DNA of 64,000 nt from Frigoribacterium sp. Leaf263 (GTDB lineage: Bacteria > Actinomycetota > Actinomycetes > Actinomycetales > Microbacteriaceae), in NCBI RefSeq assembly GCF_001422285.1, contig NZ_LMMO01000001.1:74292-138291 (forward strand). Reading direction: 5' to 3'. The notes under the pieces were generated by a model, which did no database searches, was not told the origin of the DNA, and saw only the letters and a program-made list of their open reading frames with translations. The first letter of the stretch is position 1, and every line of letters begins with the position of its first letter. Made by a program: the position numbers and the translations under genes. Positions 50,054-58,467 of the stretch are shown in pieces.

Positions 50054-51589
50054 CTACGCCTTGCCGACCTCGAGCTCGACGACCGCCCACGACAGGGCCG
50101 GCAGCGTCAGGCGTGCCGAGCCCTCGTCGACGGTGACGCCCTCGAGGGGCACGAGGCCGACGGCGTCCTGCGCCTGCTCGGTGTTCGAGGTGAAGCGGTC
50201 GCCGCCCTCGGGCACGGTGAGCAGCTCGGCGCGCGTGACGCGTGCGCCCGAGAACCCGCGCAGCGCGATCTCGACGTCGGCCGCCTCGTCCAGCCCGCGG
50301 TTCGCGAGGAAGAACGCGACGCGCCCCGTCTCCTCGTCGTAGGTCGAGCTCACGTCGACGAGATCGGCGTCGCCGTACTTGGCCGTGTCGACCTTGTCGC
50401 TCGTCACGAGCGTGCGGAGGATCTGCCCCGACGCCAGCGCGGCCATCCGCGCGAACGGCCAGAAGATCGTCTGACGCCACGCCGGCCCGCCCTGCTCGCT
50501 GCGGATGGGGGCGATCACGTTGACCAGCTGCGCCTGGTTCGCGATCTTGACCCGGTCGCCGTGGCGCAGCAGCGAGTTCAGGAACGTCCCGACGACGACG
50601 GCGTCCGTGACGTTGTACTGGTCCTCGATCAGACGCGGGTGCTCGACCCAGCCCTTCGAGACGTTGTGCGGCTGGTCGTCGGTGTCGAGGCCGGTCTGGT
50701 ACCAGACGTTCCACTCGTCGAACGAGATGTCGACCTGCTTCGTGTGCTTGCCCGCCGCCTTGACGCCGTCGATGGTCGAGACGACCTCGTCGATGAAGGC
50801 GTCCATGTCGACGGCCGTCGCCAGGAAGCTCTTCGCGTCGCCGTCGTGCTCCTGGTAGTAGGCGTGCATCGAGACGTACTCGACCTCGTCGTAGGCGTGC
50901 GTCAGGACCTCGTGCTCCCAGGCCCCGAAGGTGGGCATGCCGCGACCCGAGCTGCCGACCGCGACGAGCTCGATGGTCGGGTCGACGAACTTCATCGCCT
51001 TCGCGGCCTCCTGAGCCAGGCGGCCGTACTCGGTGGCGGTCTTGTGGCCGATCTGCCAGGGGCCGTCGAGCTCGTTGCCGAGGCACCAAAGCTTGATGTC
51101 GAAGGGGTCCTTCGCGCCGTTGGCGATGCGGCGGTCGCTCAGCGCGGTGCCGCCGGCGTGGTTGGAGTACTCGACGAGCTCGCGGGCCGCGTCGACGCCG
51201 CGGGTGCCGAGGTTCACGGCCTCCATGACCTCGGTGCCGGCCAGCTTCGACCATTCGACGAACTCGTGCAGGCCGAACGCGTTCGACTCGACCGTGTGCC
51301 AGGCGCCGTCGAGGCGGCGAGGCCGCTGGTCGACGGGGCCGACGCCGTCCTCCCAGTTGTAGCCGGAGACGAAGTTGCCGCCGGGGTAGCGGATGACGGT
51401 GGCGCCGAGCTCCTTGGTGAGCTCGAGCACGTCGTGGCGGAAGCCGTTCTCGTCGGCGGTCGCGTGACCGGGCTCGTAGATGCCGGTGTAGACGCAGCGG
51501 CCCATGTGCTCGACGAACGAGCCGAAGATGCGGCGGGGGACCTCGCCGATCGTGAACTCGCGGTCGACGGTGATGCGGGCGGTGGACAT
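50054..51589 (-). CDS. abfA: Alpha-L-arabinofuranosidase, glycoside hydrolase family 51
   Basis: Retaining exo-enzyme releasing arabinofuranose from arabinan, arabinoxylan or imported arabino-oligosaccharides; 511 residues, no signal peptide, so cytoplasmic. The acid/base glutamate is in GNELDGPWQ (about residue 173) and the nucleophile glutamate in SFDEWNVWY (about 292). A TIM barrel is followed by a C-terminal beta-sandwich. It is the last gene of the operon that begins with the lipoprotein at 55034. Confidence 0.95.
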   Translation of the reverse strand: MSTARITVDREFTIGEVPRRIFGSFVEHMGRCVYTGIYEPGHATADENGFRHDVLELTKELGATVIRYPGGNFVSGYNWEDGVGPVDQRPRRLDGAWHTVESNAFGLHEFVEWSKLAGTEVMEAVNLGTRGVDAARELVEYSNHAGGTALSDRRIANGAKDPFDIKLWCLGNELDGPWQIGHKTATEYGRLAQEAAKAMKFVDPTIELVAVGSSGRGMPTFGAWEHEVLTHAYDEVEYVSMHAYYQEHDGDAKSFLATAVDMDAFIDEVVSTIDGVKAAGKHTKQVDISFDEWNVWYQTGLDTDDQPHNVSKGWVEHPRLIEDQYNVTDAVVVGTFLNSLLRHGDRVKIANQAQLVNVIAPIRSEQGGPAWRQTIFWPFARMAALASGQILRTLVTSDKVDTAKYGDADLVDVSSTYDEETGRVAFFLANRGLDEAADVEIALRGFSGARVTRAELLTVPEGGDRFTSNTEQAQDAVGLVPLEGVTVDEGSARLTLPALSWAVVELEVGKA

Positions 51590-51665
51590 GGTGCTCCTCA
51601 GGAGGTCGTGGCGTGCGGTGTCGGTGGTGCGGTCTGTCGGGAGGGGACGGGGAGGCGCGGGTCGG

Positions 51666-52577
51666 TCACTGCCCCCCGAAGCCGGTGGTCGAGATGCCCT
51701 TGATGATCTGCCGCTGGAAGAACAGGAACACCAGGATGAGGGGCAGCGCCGCCAGGATCGCCGACGCCATGTTCTGCGCGTACTGGATGCCGTAGGCGCT
51801 CTCGATGGTCTGCAGGCCGACCGGCAGGGTCAGCAGGGCGGCGTCGTTCGTGACGATGAAGGGCCAGAGGAAGTTGTTCCAGGCGCCGATGAACACGAAG
51901 ATCGAGACGGCCCCGAGGATGGGGCGCGACAGCGGCAGCAGGATCGTGAAGAACACCCGGATGCGGCCGGCGCCGTCGACCCGCGCGGCGTCCTCGAGCT
52001 CGATGGGCACCTGGTCGAAGAACTTCTTGAGCACGAAGACCATGGCCGGCGCGATGGCCTGCGGCAGGATCACGCCCCAGTACGTGTCGACCATGTTGAA
52101 GGCGAGCATCTGGTAGAACAGCGGCACGATCAGCACCTGCGGCGGGATGATGATCGACGCGATGGTGGCGACGTAGAGCCACTTCTTGCCGGCGAAGTCG
52201 AGGCGCGAGAAGGCGTAGGCCACCAGCGCCGACGTCGCGACGACGATCAGCGTGATGACGATCGACGTGAACAGGCTGTTGAAGAGCCACGTGGGGATGT
52301 TCCCCTGGGCCAGCACGGCGCGGTAGGCGTCGAGCGTGAAGCCCCCGGCGGGCAGCCAGGTCTGCGGTGTCGCCGCGGCGTCGGCCTCGCTCTTGAACGA
52401 GGTCGACAGCGACCAGAGGAACGGCAGCAGCCAGAGCGCGGCCAGCACGATCAGGACCACCACGCTGACGACGGCGAGCGGGCCGAAGCGGCGCTGGCCC
52501 GGCTTGTGCGGGCGCCGGGCGCGCTCGGCGGTGGGGGCGCGGAGTCCGCTGCCCGGGGCGACGGCGGGGGCGGTCAT
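51666..52577 (-). CDS. Carbohydrate ABC transporter permease, MalG type
   Basis: 303 residues, about six membrane spans after a basic N-terminus. EAA loop IELEDAARVDGAGRIRVFFTILLP near residue 190. The ATG overlaps the TGA of the partner permease (ATGA). Works with the permease and lipoprotein upstream to import arabino-oligosaccharides (substrate inferred from the GH51 neighbour). An exact copy of the dispersed motif begins a few bases after its stop (51651-51663). Confidence 0.92.
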   Translation of the reverse strand: MTAPAVAPGSGLRAPTAERARRPHKPGQRRFGPLAVVSVVVLIVLAALWLLPFLWSLSTSFKSEADAAATPQTWLPAGGFTLDAYRAVLAQGNIPTWLFNSLFTSIVITLIVVATSALVAYAFSRLDFAGKKWLYVATIASIIIPPQVLIVPLFYQMLAFNMVDTYWGVILPQAIAPAMVFVLKKFFDQVPIELEDAARVDGAGRIRVFFTILLPLSRPILGAVSIFVFIGAWNNFLWPFIVTNDAALLTLPVGLQTIESAYGIQYAQNMASAILAALPLILVFLFFQRQIIKGISTTGFGGQ

Positions 52578-53551
52578 CGCTGGGCTCCTTTCCGGCGCTG
52601 CGCGGCGATGGCGAACTGCGCGACCGAGATGACGATGATCAGGGCGAAGAAGATGTACGAGATGGCCGACGAGTAGCCGAAGCGGTAGCCGGTGAAGCCG
52701 GTGTCGAAGATGTACTGCACCGCCGAGCGGGTGCTGCCCGCCGGTCCGCCGGTGGTCATCTGGTAGATCTGGTCGAAGACCTTGAGCGAGGCCAGCACCT
52801 GCAGGATGACGATCAGGCCGGTGGTCGGGCCGAGCTGCGGGATGGTGATCGACAGCAGCGACCGCCAGCGACCGGCGCCGTCGAGCGACGCCGCCTCGTA
52901 CTGCTGGTCGGGGATGTTCTGCAGCGCCGCCAGGTACAGCAGGAAGTTGAAGCCGACGGTCCACCAGACGGTGGTCGCGACGACGGCGATCATGGCCGTG
53001 TTCGGATCCTGCAGCCAGGCCGGCTGCGGCAGGCCGACGGTGGCGAGGACGGTGTTGATCGGCCCGAGGGTCGGGCTGTAGAGCTGGATCCAGAACAGCG
53101 AGACGACGGTCGACGCGAGCAGGTACGGCAGGAAGAAGCTCAGCCGCCAGAGCCACTGACCCGGCAGCCCCGTGTTGACCAGCAGGGCGAGCAGCAGGGC
53201 GATGACGACCAGCGGGATCGTGCTCAGCACCGTGAACCACAGCGTGTTGGCCATCGAACGCCACATGTCGCCGTCGGCGAAGGCCTCGGCGTAGTTCGCG
53301 ACGCCGATCAGCTCGCCGCCCGAGCCGGTGAGGCTCTGCCCGGTGAAGCTGAGGTACAGCCCGTGGATGACGGGCCAGACGAGGAACAATCCGAACAGGA
53401 TGGCGAACGGGGCGGCGAACCCCCAGCCGATCCGGTTGTCTTTGTGGGCGCCGGGCTTCAGGCGCGAACCGGTCCGCACCCGCTCGGGCGCCGCTGATCG
53501 CGTCGTCGTGCCGGCGCCGGCCCCGCGGGCCTTGACCGTCGTGGTGGTCAC
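52574..53551 (-). CDS. Carbohydrate ABC transporter permease, MalF type
   Basis: 325 residues. Long basic N-terminal tail, then six predicted membrane spans, with EAA loop YEAASLDGAGRWRSLLSITIP near residue 220. GTG start. It is separated from the lipoprotein gene by 115 bases that contain a hairpin built from two inverted copies of the dispersed motif. Confidence 0.92.
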   Translation of the reverse strand: MTTTTVKARGAGAGTTTRSAAPERVRTGSRLKPGAHKDNRIGWGFAAPFAILFGLFLVWPVIHGLYLSFTGQSLTGSGGELIGVANYAEAFADGDMWRSMANTLWFTVLSTIPLVVIALLLALLVNTGLPGQWLWRLSFFLPYLLASTVVSLFWIQLYSPTLGPINTVLATVGLPQPAWLQDPNTAMIAVVATTVWWTVGFNFLLYLAALQNIPDQQYEAASLDGAGRWRSLLSITIPQLGPTTGLIVILQVLASLKVFDQIYQMTTGGPAGSTRSAVQYIFDTGFTGYRFGYSSAISYIFFALIIVISVAQFAIAAQRRKGAQR

Positions 53552-53620
53552 AGGTCGACTCCTTCGTCGTCGTGTGTCATGGGGTGGTGCGGTGTCGCGA
53601 CGGGCGATGTCCGCTGGTGA

Positions 53621-53655
53621 CGCGCCTCCTGAAGGGCCGGAGCCGAGGAGGCGCG
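53621..53655 (-). terminator. Intercistronic stem-loop after the sugar-binding protein gene
   Basis: CGCGCCTCCT (53621-53630) pairs perfectly with AGGAGGCGCG (53646-53655) around a 15-base loop, starting 12 bases after the lipoprotein stop. In sugar importers such a hairpin usually lowers permease expression relative to the binding protein by partial termination or by stabilising the upstream mRNA (inference). Confidence 0.55.
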
Positions 53656-53666
53656 GGTCGGCCCGA

Positions 53667-55034
53667 TCACACCGGCGCCGGCCGCGAGAGCTGCGTGTTG
53701 ACGCGGTTCACGAACGCGCGCATGCCCGCCGCGGCGTCGTTCTTCGACAGCACGACGGATTGGACGTTGTCGAGGAAGTACGTCTGGAAGTCCGACCCCG
53801 AGCCCGTGAACCAGGCGGGCGGGTCGTAGTTGAGGTACTGCGCCGCCTCGGCGTAGTTCGCCTGGGGCTGCAGCTCGGCGTACGCGGAGCTGTCGACGAC
53901 GGGACCGTAGGCGGGGATGTGCCCGGCCTCGGCCCACGAGATGGAGTCCTTCAGGATGGTCGACACCATCTTGTAGACGTCTTCGCGCTTGACGTCGTCG
54001 ACCTCGCTCTGCCGCGGCAGCACGAACGAATGCGAGTCCGCGTAGACGGCCGGCGTGCCGAAGAGGGTCGGGATGATGCCGGCGTCGAAGGGGATCCCGG
54101 CGTTCTGGGCGCTCGGGACCTCCCACACCCCGGTGAAGAGCATCCCGCTCTCGCCGCTGACGAACTCGGCGATGCCCGACTGGATGTCGCTCGCGGTGGC
54201 CATGGCCGTGCCGTCGGTCATCTTCTGCATGAACTCGAGCGCGGTGACCGCCGCGGCCTCGTCGTACTCGACCGTGCCGCCCTCGGTGAGCACCATGTCG
54301 GCGCCCTGCTGCTTGTAGAACGTGTAGAACATGCGCCAGAGCTGGGCGCCGTCGTTGAGGTAGCCCCACGAGGCGCCGTGCTTGCCGGTGACCGCCTGCA
54401 TGGCGTTCGCGACCTCGAGGAACTGCTCGGGGCTCGTGATGTCGACGAGGCGTCCGTCGCCGCCGAGGGCCCCGGCCTTCTCGGCGATCTCCGTGTTGTA
54501 CAGCAGGATGAACGGGTGCGAGTCGAGCGCGACCGAGAAGAGCCGGTCGCCGCTGAAGCCGGCCTTCCAGACGGCGGGGGCGAAGTCCTGCTCGCGCACG
54601 CCGTACGAGGCGAGCTTGTCGACGTCCCACGGGTCGAGCAGCCCGCCGGGGGCGTAGCCCGGGACCCGCGACGCGTGCATGATCGCGACGTCGGGGGCGC
54701 GGCCCCCGGCCGAGGCCATCGCGAGCTTGGTGTAGTACGGCGTGCCCCAGGCGAGCACCGTCTGGGTCGCCCGGAACTCGGGGTTCTGGGCGTTGGCCTG
54801 ATCGATCAGGGCCGACATCTTGATGCCGTCGCCCCCGCTCAGCAGGTGCCAGAAGCTGAGGTCGGCGACTGCGCCGGAGCCGGAGACGGCGCCGGTCGAG
54901 CAGCCGGCGAGGCCGCCGACGGCGAACGCGCCGCCGAGGATGGCGGCCCCGCCCACCAGCAGGTTCCGGCGGCTGAGGCCGTGGGCCGGGGGTGTCTCGC
55001 TCGGTGCGCCGGGCGTCGCTGAACGTGGGGTCAT
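53667..55034 (-). CDS. Extracellular sugar-binding lipoprotein, family 1
   Basis: 455 residues. Signal peptide with a possible twin-arginine motif (LSRRNLLVGGAAIL) and lipobox LAGC near residue 45, so a lipid-anchored receptor on the membrane exterior. The mature part is a MalE/UgpB-type binding protein with the usual LSFWHLLSGGDG start and GESGMLFTGVW mid-domain strand. ATG 55034 has AAGGAG eight bases ahead; GTG 55043 overlaps that site and is unlikely. First gene of the arabino-oligosaccharide operon, behind a LacI-type operator. Confidence 0.92.
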   Translation of the reverse strand: MTPRSATPGAPSETPPAHGLSRRNLLVGGAAILGGAFAVGGLAGCSTGAVSGSGAVADLSFWHLLSGGDGIKMSALIDQANAQNPEFRATQTVLAWGTPYYTKLAMASAGGRAPDVAIMHASRVPGYAPGGLLDPWDVDKLASYGVREQDFAPAVWKAGFSGDRLFSVALDSHPFILLYNTEIAEKAGALGGDGRLVDITSPEQFLEVANAMQAVTGKHGASWGYLNDGAQLWRMFYTFYKQQGADMVLTEGGTVEYDEAAAVTALEFMQKMTDGTAMATASDIQSGIAEFVSGESGMLFTGVWEVPSAQNAGIPFDAGIIPTLFGTPAVYADSHSFVLPRQSEVDDVKREDVYKMVSTILKDSISWAEAGHIPAYGPVVDSSAYAELQPQANYAEAAQYLNYDPPAWFTGSGSDFQTYFLDNVQSVVLSKNDAAAGMRAFVNRVNTQLSRPAPV

Positions 55035-55073
55035 CGGTGTCACTCCTTCGTGAATCGTCGACTGCCGACAGCA

Positions 55074-55087
55074 TTACATCGTTGTAA
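55074..55087. promoter_or_regulatory. LacI-type operator in the sugar operon promoter
   Basis: TTACATCGTTGTAA, an inverted TTACA/TGTAA pair with central CG. On the minus strand a TAATGC -10 overlaps it, with CTTGCG 17 bases upstream. The LacI gene at 57354-58364 is the likely binder. Confidence 0.6.
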
Positions 55088-55150
55088 CCGATGCGCAAGA
55101 GCGGGCTGCGAGTTCGGTCCACCCCGCGGCGCGGGTCGAGGAGCCGCGGG

Positions 55151-55462
55151 TCAGGGCAGTCCGAGGAGGCGCAGCCCGGCCGCCGCCGCAGCCCCCGCGA
55201 CGACCACGACGAGGAAGGGCGCACGGAGCACGAGTGCGATCCCCGCAGCGACCAGCGCCCCGAGTCGGGCGTCGAGCACGAGCTGCTGGCCCGTCGCCAC
55301 CGTGTTGGCGATCGTCAGCGAGGCCAGGAGCCCGATCGTGAGGGTGCCGGCGACCCGCGCGACGCGAGGATCCGACAGCAGCGACCGCGGGACGAGGTAG
55401 CCGCTGAGTTTCGTCAGGTACGCGACCACGCAGGCGACGCCGATCCAGATCCAGGTGCTCAC
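55151..55462 (-). CDS. azlD: AzlD-family branched-chain amino acid exporter small subunit
   Basis: 103 residues, about three or four membrane helices (TWIWIGVACVVAYLTKLSGYLVP; ALVLRAPFLVVVVAGAAAAAGLRLL). Known partner of AzlC in branched-chain amino acid and azaleucine export. The GTG overlaps the azlC stop (GTGA). The stop is followed at once by a near copy of the dispersed motif. Confidence 0.88.
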   Translation of the reverse strand: MSTWIWIGVACVVAYLTKLSGYLVPRSLLSDPRVARVAGTLTIGLLASLTIANTVATGQQLVLDARLGALVAAGIALVLRAPFLVVVVAGAAAAAGLRLLGLP

Positions 55463-56229
55463 ACCGCGCCTCCTCGGTGCTCGCCGGCGTCGTCGGCCGG
55501 CCCCTCGGACGCGTCCGCGCCCACCACGCGGCCGTGGCCGCTTCCGGCCCGGCCGCCGGACCAGCCGAGACCGGCGGCGACGACGGCGGCCAGCACGATC
55601 GGCACGCCCGGCGGCGCGAAGGGCACGGCGATCACGGTCACCAGCGCGCAGGCGACGGCGACCGCGCCCGCGTCCCGCGTGCGGAGGCGGGGCCAGAGCA
55701 GGGCCAGGAACGCGGCGACGGCCGCTCCGTCGAGGCCCCAGCGACGGGGATCGCCGAGCGCGTCGCCGGCGAGGGCGCCGATCAGCGTGAAGAGGTTCCA
55801 GAGCAGGAAGACGCCGACGCCGGCGACCCAGAACCCGCGGCGCTGCTCGACCGGGTCGGACTGACCGGTGCTCGTCGCGAGCGACTCGTCGATGGTCACC
55901 TGGGCGGCCAGCGGGCGGAGCAGACCGCGCGGGCGCAGCAGCGCGTTCAGCTGCATGCCGTAGATCGCGTTGCGGACGCCGAGCAGCGCGGCGGCCCCGG
56001 CGGCGGCGGACCCTGCGCCCCCGCCGGCGATCACCCCGACGAACGCGAACTGCGAGCCGCCCGAGAACAGCAGCAGGCTGAGCACGCAGGCCTGCGCGGT
56101 CGTCAGACCCGAGGCCACGGCGAGGGCGCCGAACGAGACCCCGTAGAGTCCCGTCGCGACGGCGATCGAGACGCCGACCCGGACACCGGGGGAGCGGCGC
56201 AGCGGCAGAGGGGCTGCGGGCGTCGACAC
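55459..56229 (-). CDS. azlC: AzlC-family branched-chain amino acid exporter large subunit
   Basis: 256 residues with several predicted membrane helices. The family core is clear: VSFGALAVASGLTTAQACVLSLLLFSGGSQFAFVGV near the N-terminus, and ALLGVRNAIYGMQLNALL. Exports branched-chain amino acids together with AzlD. GTG start at 56229. No Lrp-type regulator gene accompanies the pair. Confidence 0.92.
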   Translation of the reverse strand: MSTPAAPLPLRRSPGVRVGVSIAVATGLYGVSFGALAVASGLTTAQACVLSLLLFSGGSQFAFVGVIAGGGAGSAAAGAAALLGVRNAIYGMQLNALLRPRGLLRPLAAQVTIDESLATSTGQSDPVEQRRGFWVAGVGVFLLWNLFTLIGALAGDALGDPRRWGLDGAAVAAFLALLWPRLRTRDAGAVAVACALVTVIAVPFAPPGVPIVLAAVVAAGLGWSGGRAGSGHGRVVGADASEGPADDAGEHRGGAV

Positions 56230-56306
56230 GCTCCCAGCGTAGGGGTGGGAGCGGGCGTATGACTCCCGGCGTCTCCCGCCCGAGCCGGCCGCAGGGCGCG
56301 CGGGGC

Positions 56307-57203
56307 CTACGGCGTGGGCATGCCGCCGTCGACGTGAAGCGTCTCGCCGACGACGTAGCTCGACTCGCCCGACGCGAGGAACACGTAGGCGGGGGCGAGC
56401 TCGGCCGGCTGACCCCAGCGGCCCAGGGCCGTCTGGCTGCCGACGTCGGGGAGCGCATCCGACGGCTGACCGCCGGCGGGCTGCAGGGGAGTCCAGATCG
56501 GGCCGGGCGCGACCGCGTTGACGCGGATCCCCTTGGGGGCCAGCTGCATCGCGAGGCCCTTCGAGAAGGTGTTGATCGCGGCCTTCGTCGAGGCGTAGTC
56601 CACGAGCATCGGGGCGGGCTGGTACGCCTGGATCGACGTCGTGTTGATGATGGTCGACCCGGGGGCGAGGTGCGGCAGGGCGGCCTTCGTGATCCAGAAC
56701 ATGGCGTAGACGTTGGTCTTGTAGGTGTCGTCGAAGTTCTCGTCGTCGAGGTCGGCGAAGTCCTCGACGTGCTGCTGCTTGCCGGCGTTGTTCACGAGGA
56801 TGTCGAGCCCGCCGAGACCGTCGACGGCCTTCTGCACGAGGTCGAGGCAGACCTGGCGGTCCTTGATGTCGCCCGGCAGGGCGACGGCCTTGCGGCCGGC
56901 GGCCTCGATGAGTCCGACGATGCGCTGGGCGTCCTCCTCCTCCTCGGCGAGGTAGCTGATGGCGACGTCGGCGCCCTCGCGGGCGTAGGCGATGGCGACG
57001 GCCGCGCCGATCCCCGAGTCGCCGCCGGTGACGAGCGCCTTGCGGCCCTCGAGGCGACCCGAGCCGCGATAGGTCTCCTCGCCGTGGTCGGCGGGCGAGC
57101 TGAGCTCCTCGTCGGTGCCGGCGCCCTCGAGGTACTGGGCCTTCGGGGTGATGTCGGCGAACTTCTTGGTGGGGTCTTCGAATGCGTACTGGTCTGCGGA
57201 CAT
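56307..57203 (-). CDS. SDR family oxidoreductase, YghA/general-stress-protein-39 type
   Basis: 298 residues. It has the characteristic extra N-terminal 45 residues (PKAQYLEGAGTDEELSSPADHGEETYRGSGRL) before the Rossmann motif TGGDSGIGAAVA, then NNAGKQ, NTTSIQAYQP (catalytic Ser) and YASTKAAI (YxxxK). Members of this group are general-stress-induced alcohol or aldehyde reductases. ATG at 57203. Located between azlC and the LacI gene, same direction. Confidence 0.9.
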   Translation of the reverse strand: MSADQYAFEDPTKKFADITPKAQYLEGAGTDEELSSPADHGEETYRGSGRLEGRKALVTGGDSGIGAAVAIAYAREGADVAISYLAEEEEDAQRIVGLIEAAGRKAVALPGDIKDRQVCLDLVQKAVDGLGGLDILVNNAGKQQHVEDFADLDDENFDDTYKTNVYAMFWITKAALPHLAPGSTIINTTSIQAYQPAPMLVDYASTKAAINTFSKGLAMQLAPKGIRVNAVAPGPIWTPLQPAGGQPSDALPDVGSQTALGRWGQPAELAPAYVFLASGESSYVVGETLHVDGGMPTP

Positions 57204-57285
57204 GGTGGAGCCTCTCGATCTCGGCAGGGGAGGTCCGACGGTAGGCCTCGCCGCGCCTCCTCGTCAGGGGCCGCTGAAGAACGGC

Positions 57286-57305
57286 CGTCGTCTATCCCGA
57301 CGACG
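57286..57305 (-). terminator. Small hairpin downstream of the LacI gene
   Basis: CGTCGTC (57286-57292) pairs with GACGACG (57299-57305) around TATCCC. It is bracketed by two facing dispersed-motif copies (GCGCCTCC near 57253 and the exact copy at 57318-57330), which could form an outer stem. Confidence 0.45.
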
Positions 57306-57353
57306 AACGGAACGGCCGGAGGCGCGGGTCGACCCGGGCGCTCGTCCCGCCGG

Positions 57354-58364
57354 TCAGCGTCGCGGAGCCGTGCTCGCTCTCGCGACGATCGTGTGCGGGA
57401 TGATCGCGAGCTCCGGCGGCCGATCGCGGTCGGCGATGCGGGCGGCGAGCAGCTCGAGGGTGCGGACGGCGAACAGTCTCTTGTCGAGGGCGACGGTGGT
57501 GAGCGGCGGCAGGACGAAGCGGCCGTCGGTGATGTCGTCGAATCCGGCGACCGACACGTCGTCCGGCACGCGGAGGCCCGCCGACCAGAGCGCGTGCACG
57601 GCGCCGATGGCCAGCGAGTCGGTGAAGCAGAAGAGCGCGTCGGGTGCGTCGTGCCGGGCGAGGGCCTCGGTCACGGCGGCGGAGGCGGCGGCGGGCGACC
57701 ACGCGTCGCACGACCAGCGAAGGCCCTCGTCGACCGCGAGGCCGGCGGCGGCCATGGCCTCGGTCCAGCCCTGGGTGCGGGCGCGCGCCGTCGCCGTGTC
57801 GAAGTCGCGGCCCGAGCTGCCGAGCACGGCGATGCGTCGATGACCGAGTCCGATCAGGTGCTCGGTCATGTCGCGGGCGGCCGAGACGCTGTCGACGCGC
57901 ACCTGGTCCACGAGGGTCTGCTCGACCTCGCCGATCACGACGAGCGGCGGCAGGCTCTCGGCGCCGACGATGGCGCTCTCGTCGAGGCTGGTCGGGTTCA
58001 GCACGAGACCGTCGACGAGGTGCTCCTTGCCGCGCAGCAGCAGCTCGCCCTCGCGTTCGGGTCGCATGCCGGTCTGCTCGAGCTGCACCGACCAGCCGCG
58101 CTCGTGCGCGACCTCGACGAACCAGTGCGACATCTCGGCGCTGTACGGGGTGGTGAGGTCCGGGAACGCCAGCGCGATCGACCCGGTGCGTCCGTTGCGG
58201 AGCCCCCGCGCGCTGAGATTCGGCACGTAGTCGAGCTCCGTCAGCGCCTGCTCGACGCGCTCGCGGGTCTCGGGTCGCACGAACACGACCCCGTTGATCA
58301 CGTTCGACACGGTCTTCGGCGAGACCCCGGCGAGGGTCGCCACGTCCTTCACCGTCGCACGCAT
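57354..58364 (-). CDS. LacI-family transcriptional regulator
   Basis: 336 residues. N-terminal LacI helix-turn-helix TVKDVATLAGVSPKTVSNVING, hinge helix ARGLRNGRTGSIAL, then a periplasmic-binding-like sugar-sensing domain ending in the FDDITDGRFVLPPLTTVALD signature. Its nearest sugar locus in the window is the GH51 operon, whose promoter has a LacI-type site at 55074-55087; the azlCD and SDR genes lie between. ATG at 58364. Confidence 0.92.
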   Translation of the reverse strand: MRATVKDVATLAGVSPKTVSNVINGVVFVRPETRERVEQALTELDYVPNLSARGLRNGRTGSIALAFPDLTTPYSAEMSHWFVEVAHERGWSVQLEQTGMRPEREGELLLRGKEHLVDGLVLNPTSLDESAIVGAESLPPLVVIGEVEQTLVDQVRVDSVSAARDMTEHLIGLGHRRIAVLGSSGRDFDTATARARTQGWTEAMAAAGLAVDEGLRWSCDAWSPAAASAAVTEALARHDAPDALFCFTDSLAIGAVHALWSAGLRVPDDVSVAGFDDITDGRFVLPPLTTVALDKRLFAVRTLELLAARIADRDRPPELAIIPHTIVARASTAPRR

Positions 58365-58401
58365 GCGCCAAGGCTAGCGGCGGCCGCGAGACCCCGGGAA
58401 C

Positions 58402-58439
58402 CCGCCCGGACCCCGGCGTGCGCGGCGGGGTCCGGGCGG
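58402..58439 (-). terminator. Hairpin terminator after hrpA
   Basis: A 14-bp perfect stem (58402-58415 with 58426-58439) enclosing a ten-base GC-rich loop, about 30 bases after the hrpA stop and upstream of the LacI gene. Confidence 0.7.
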
Positions 58440-58467
58440 ATTCGGACGGTCTCGTCGTACTGGCCGC

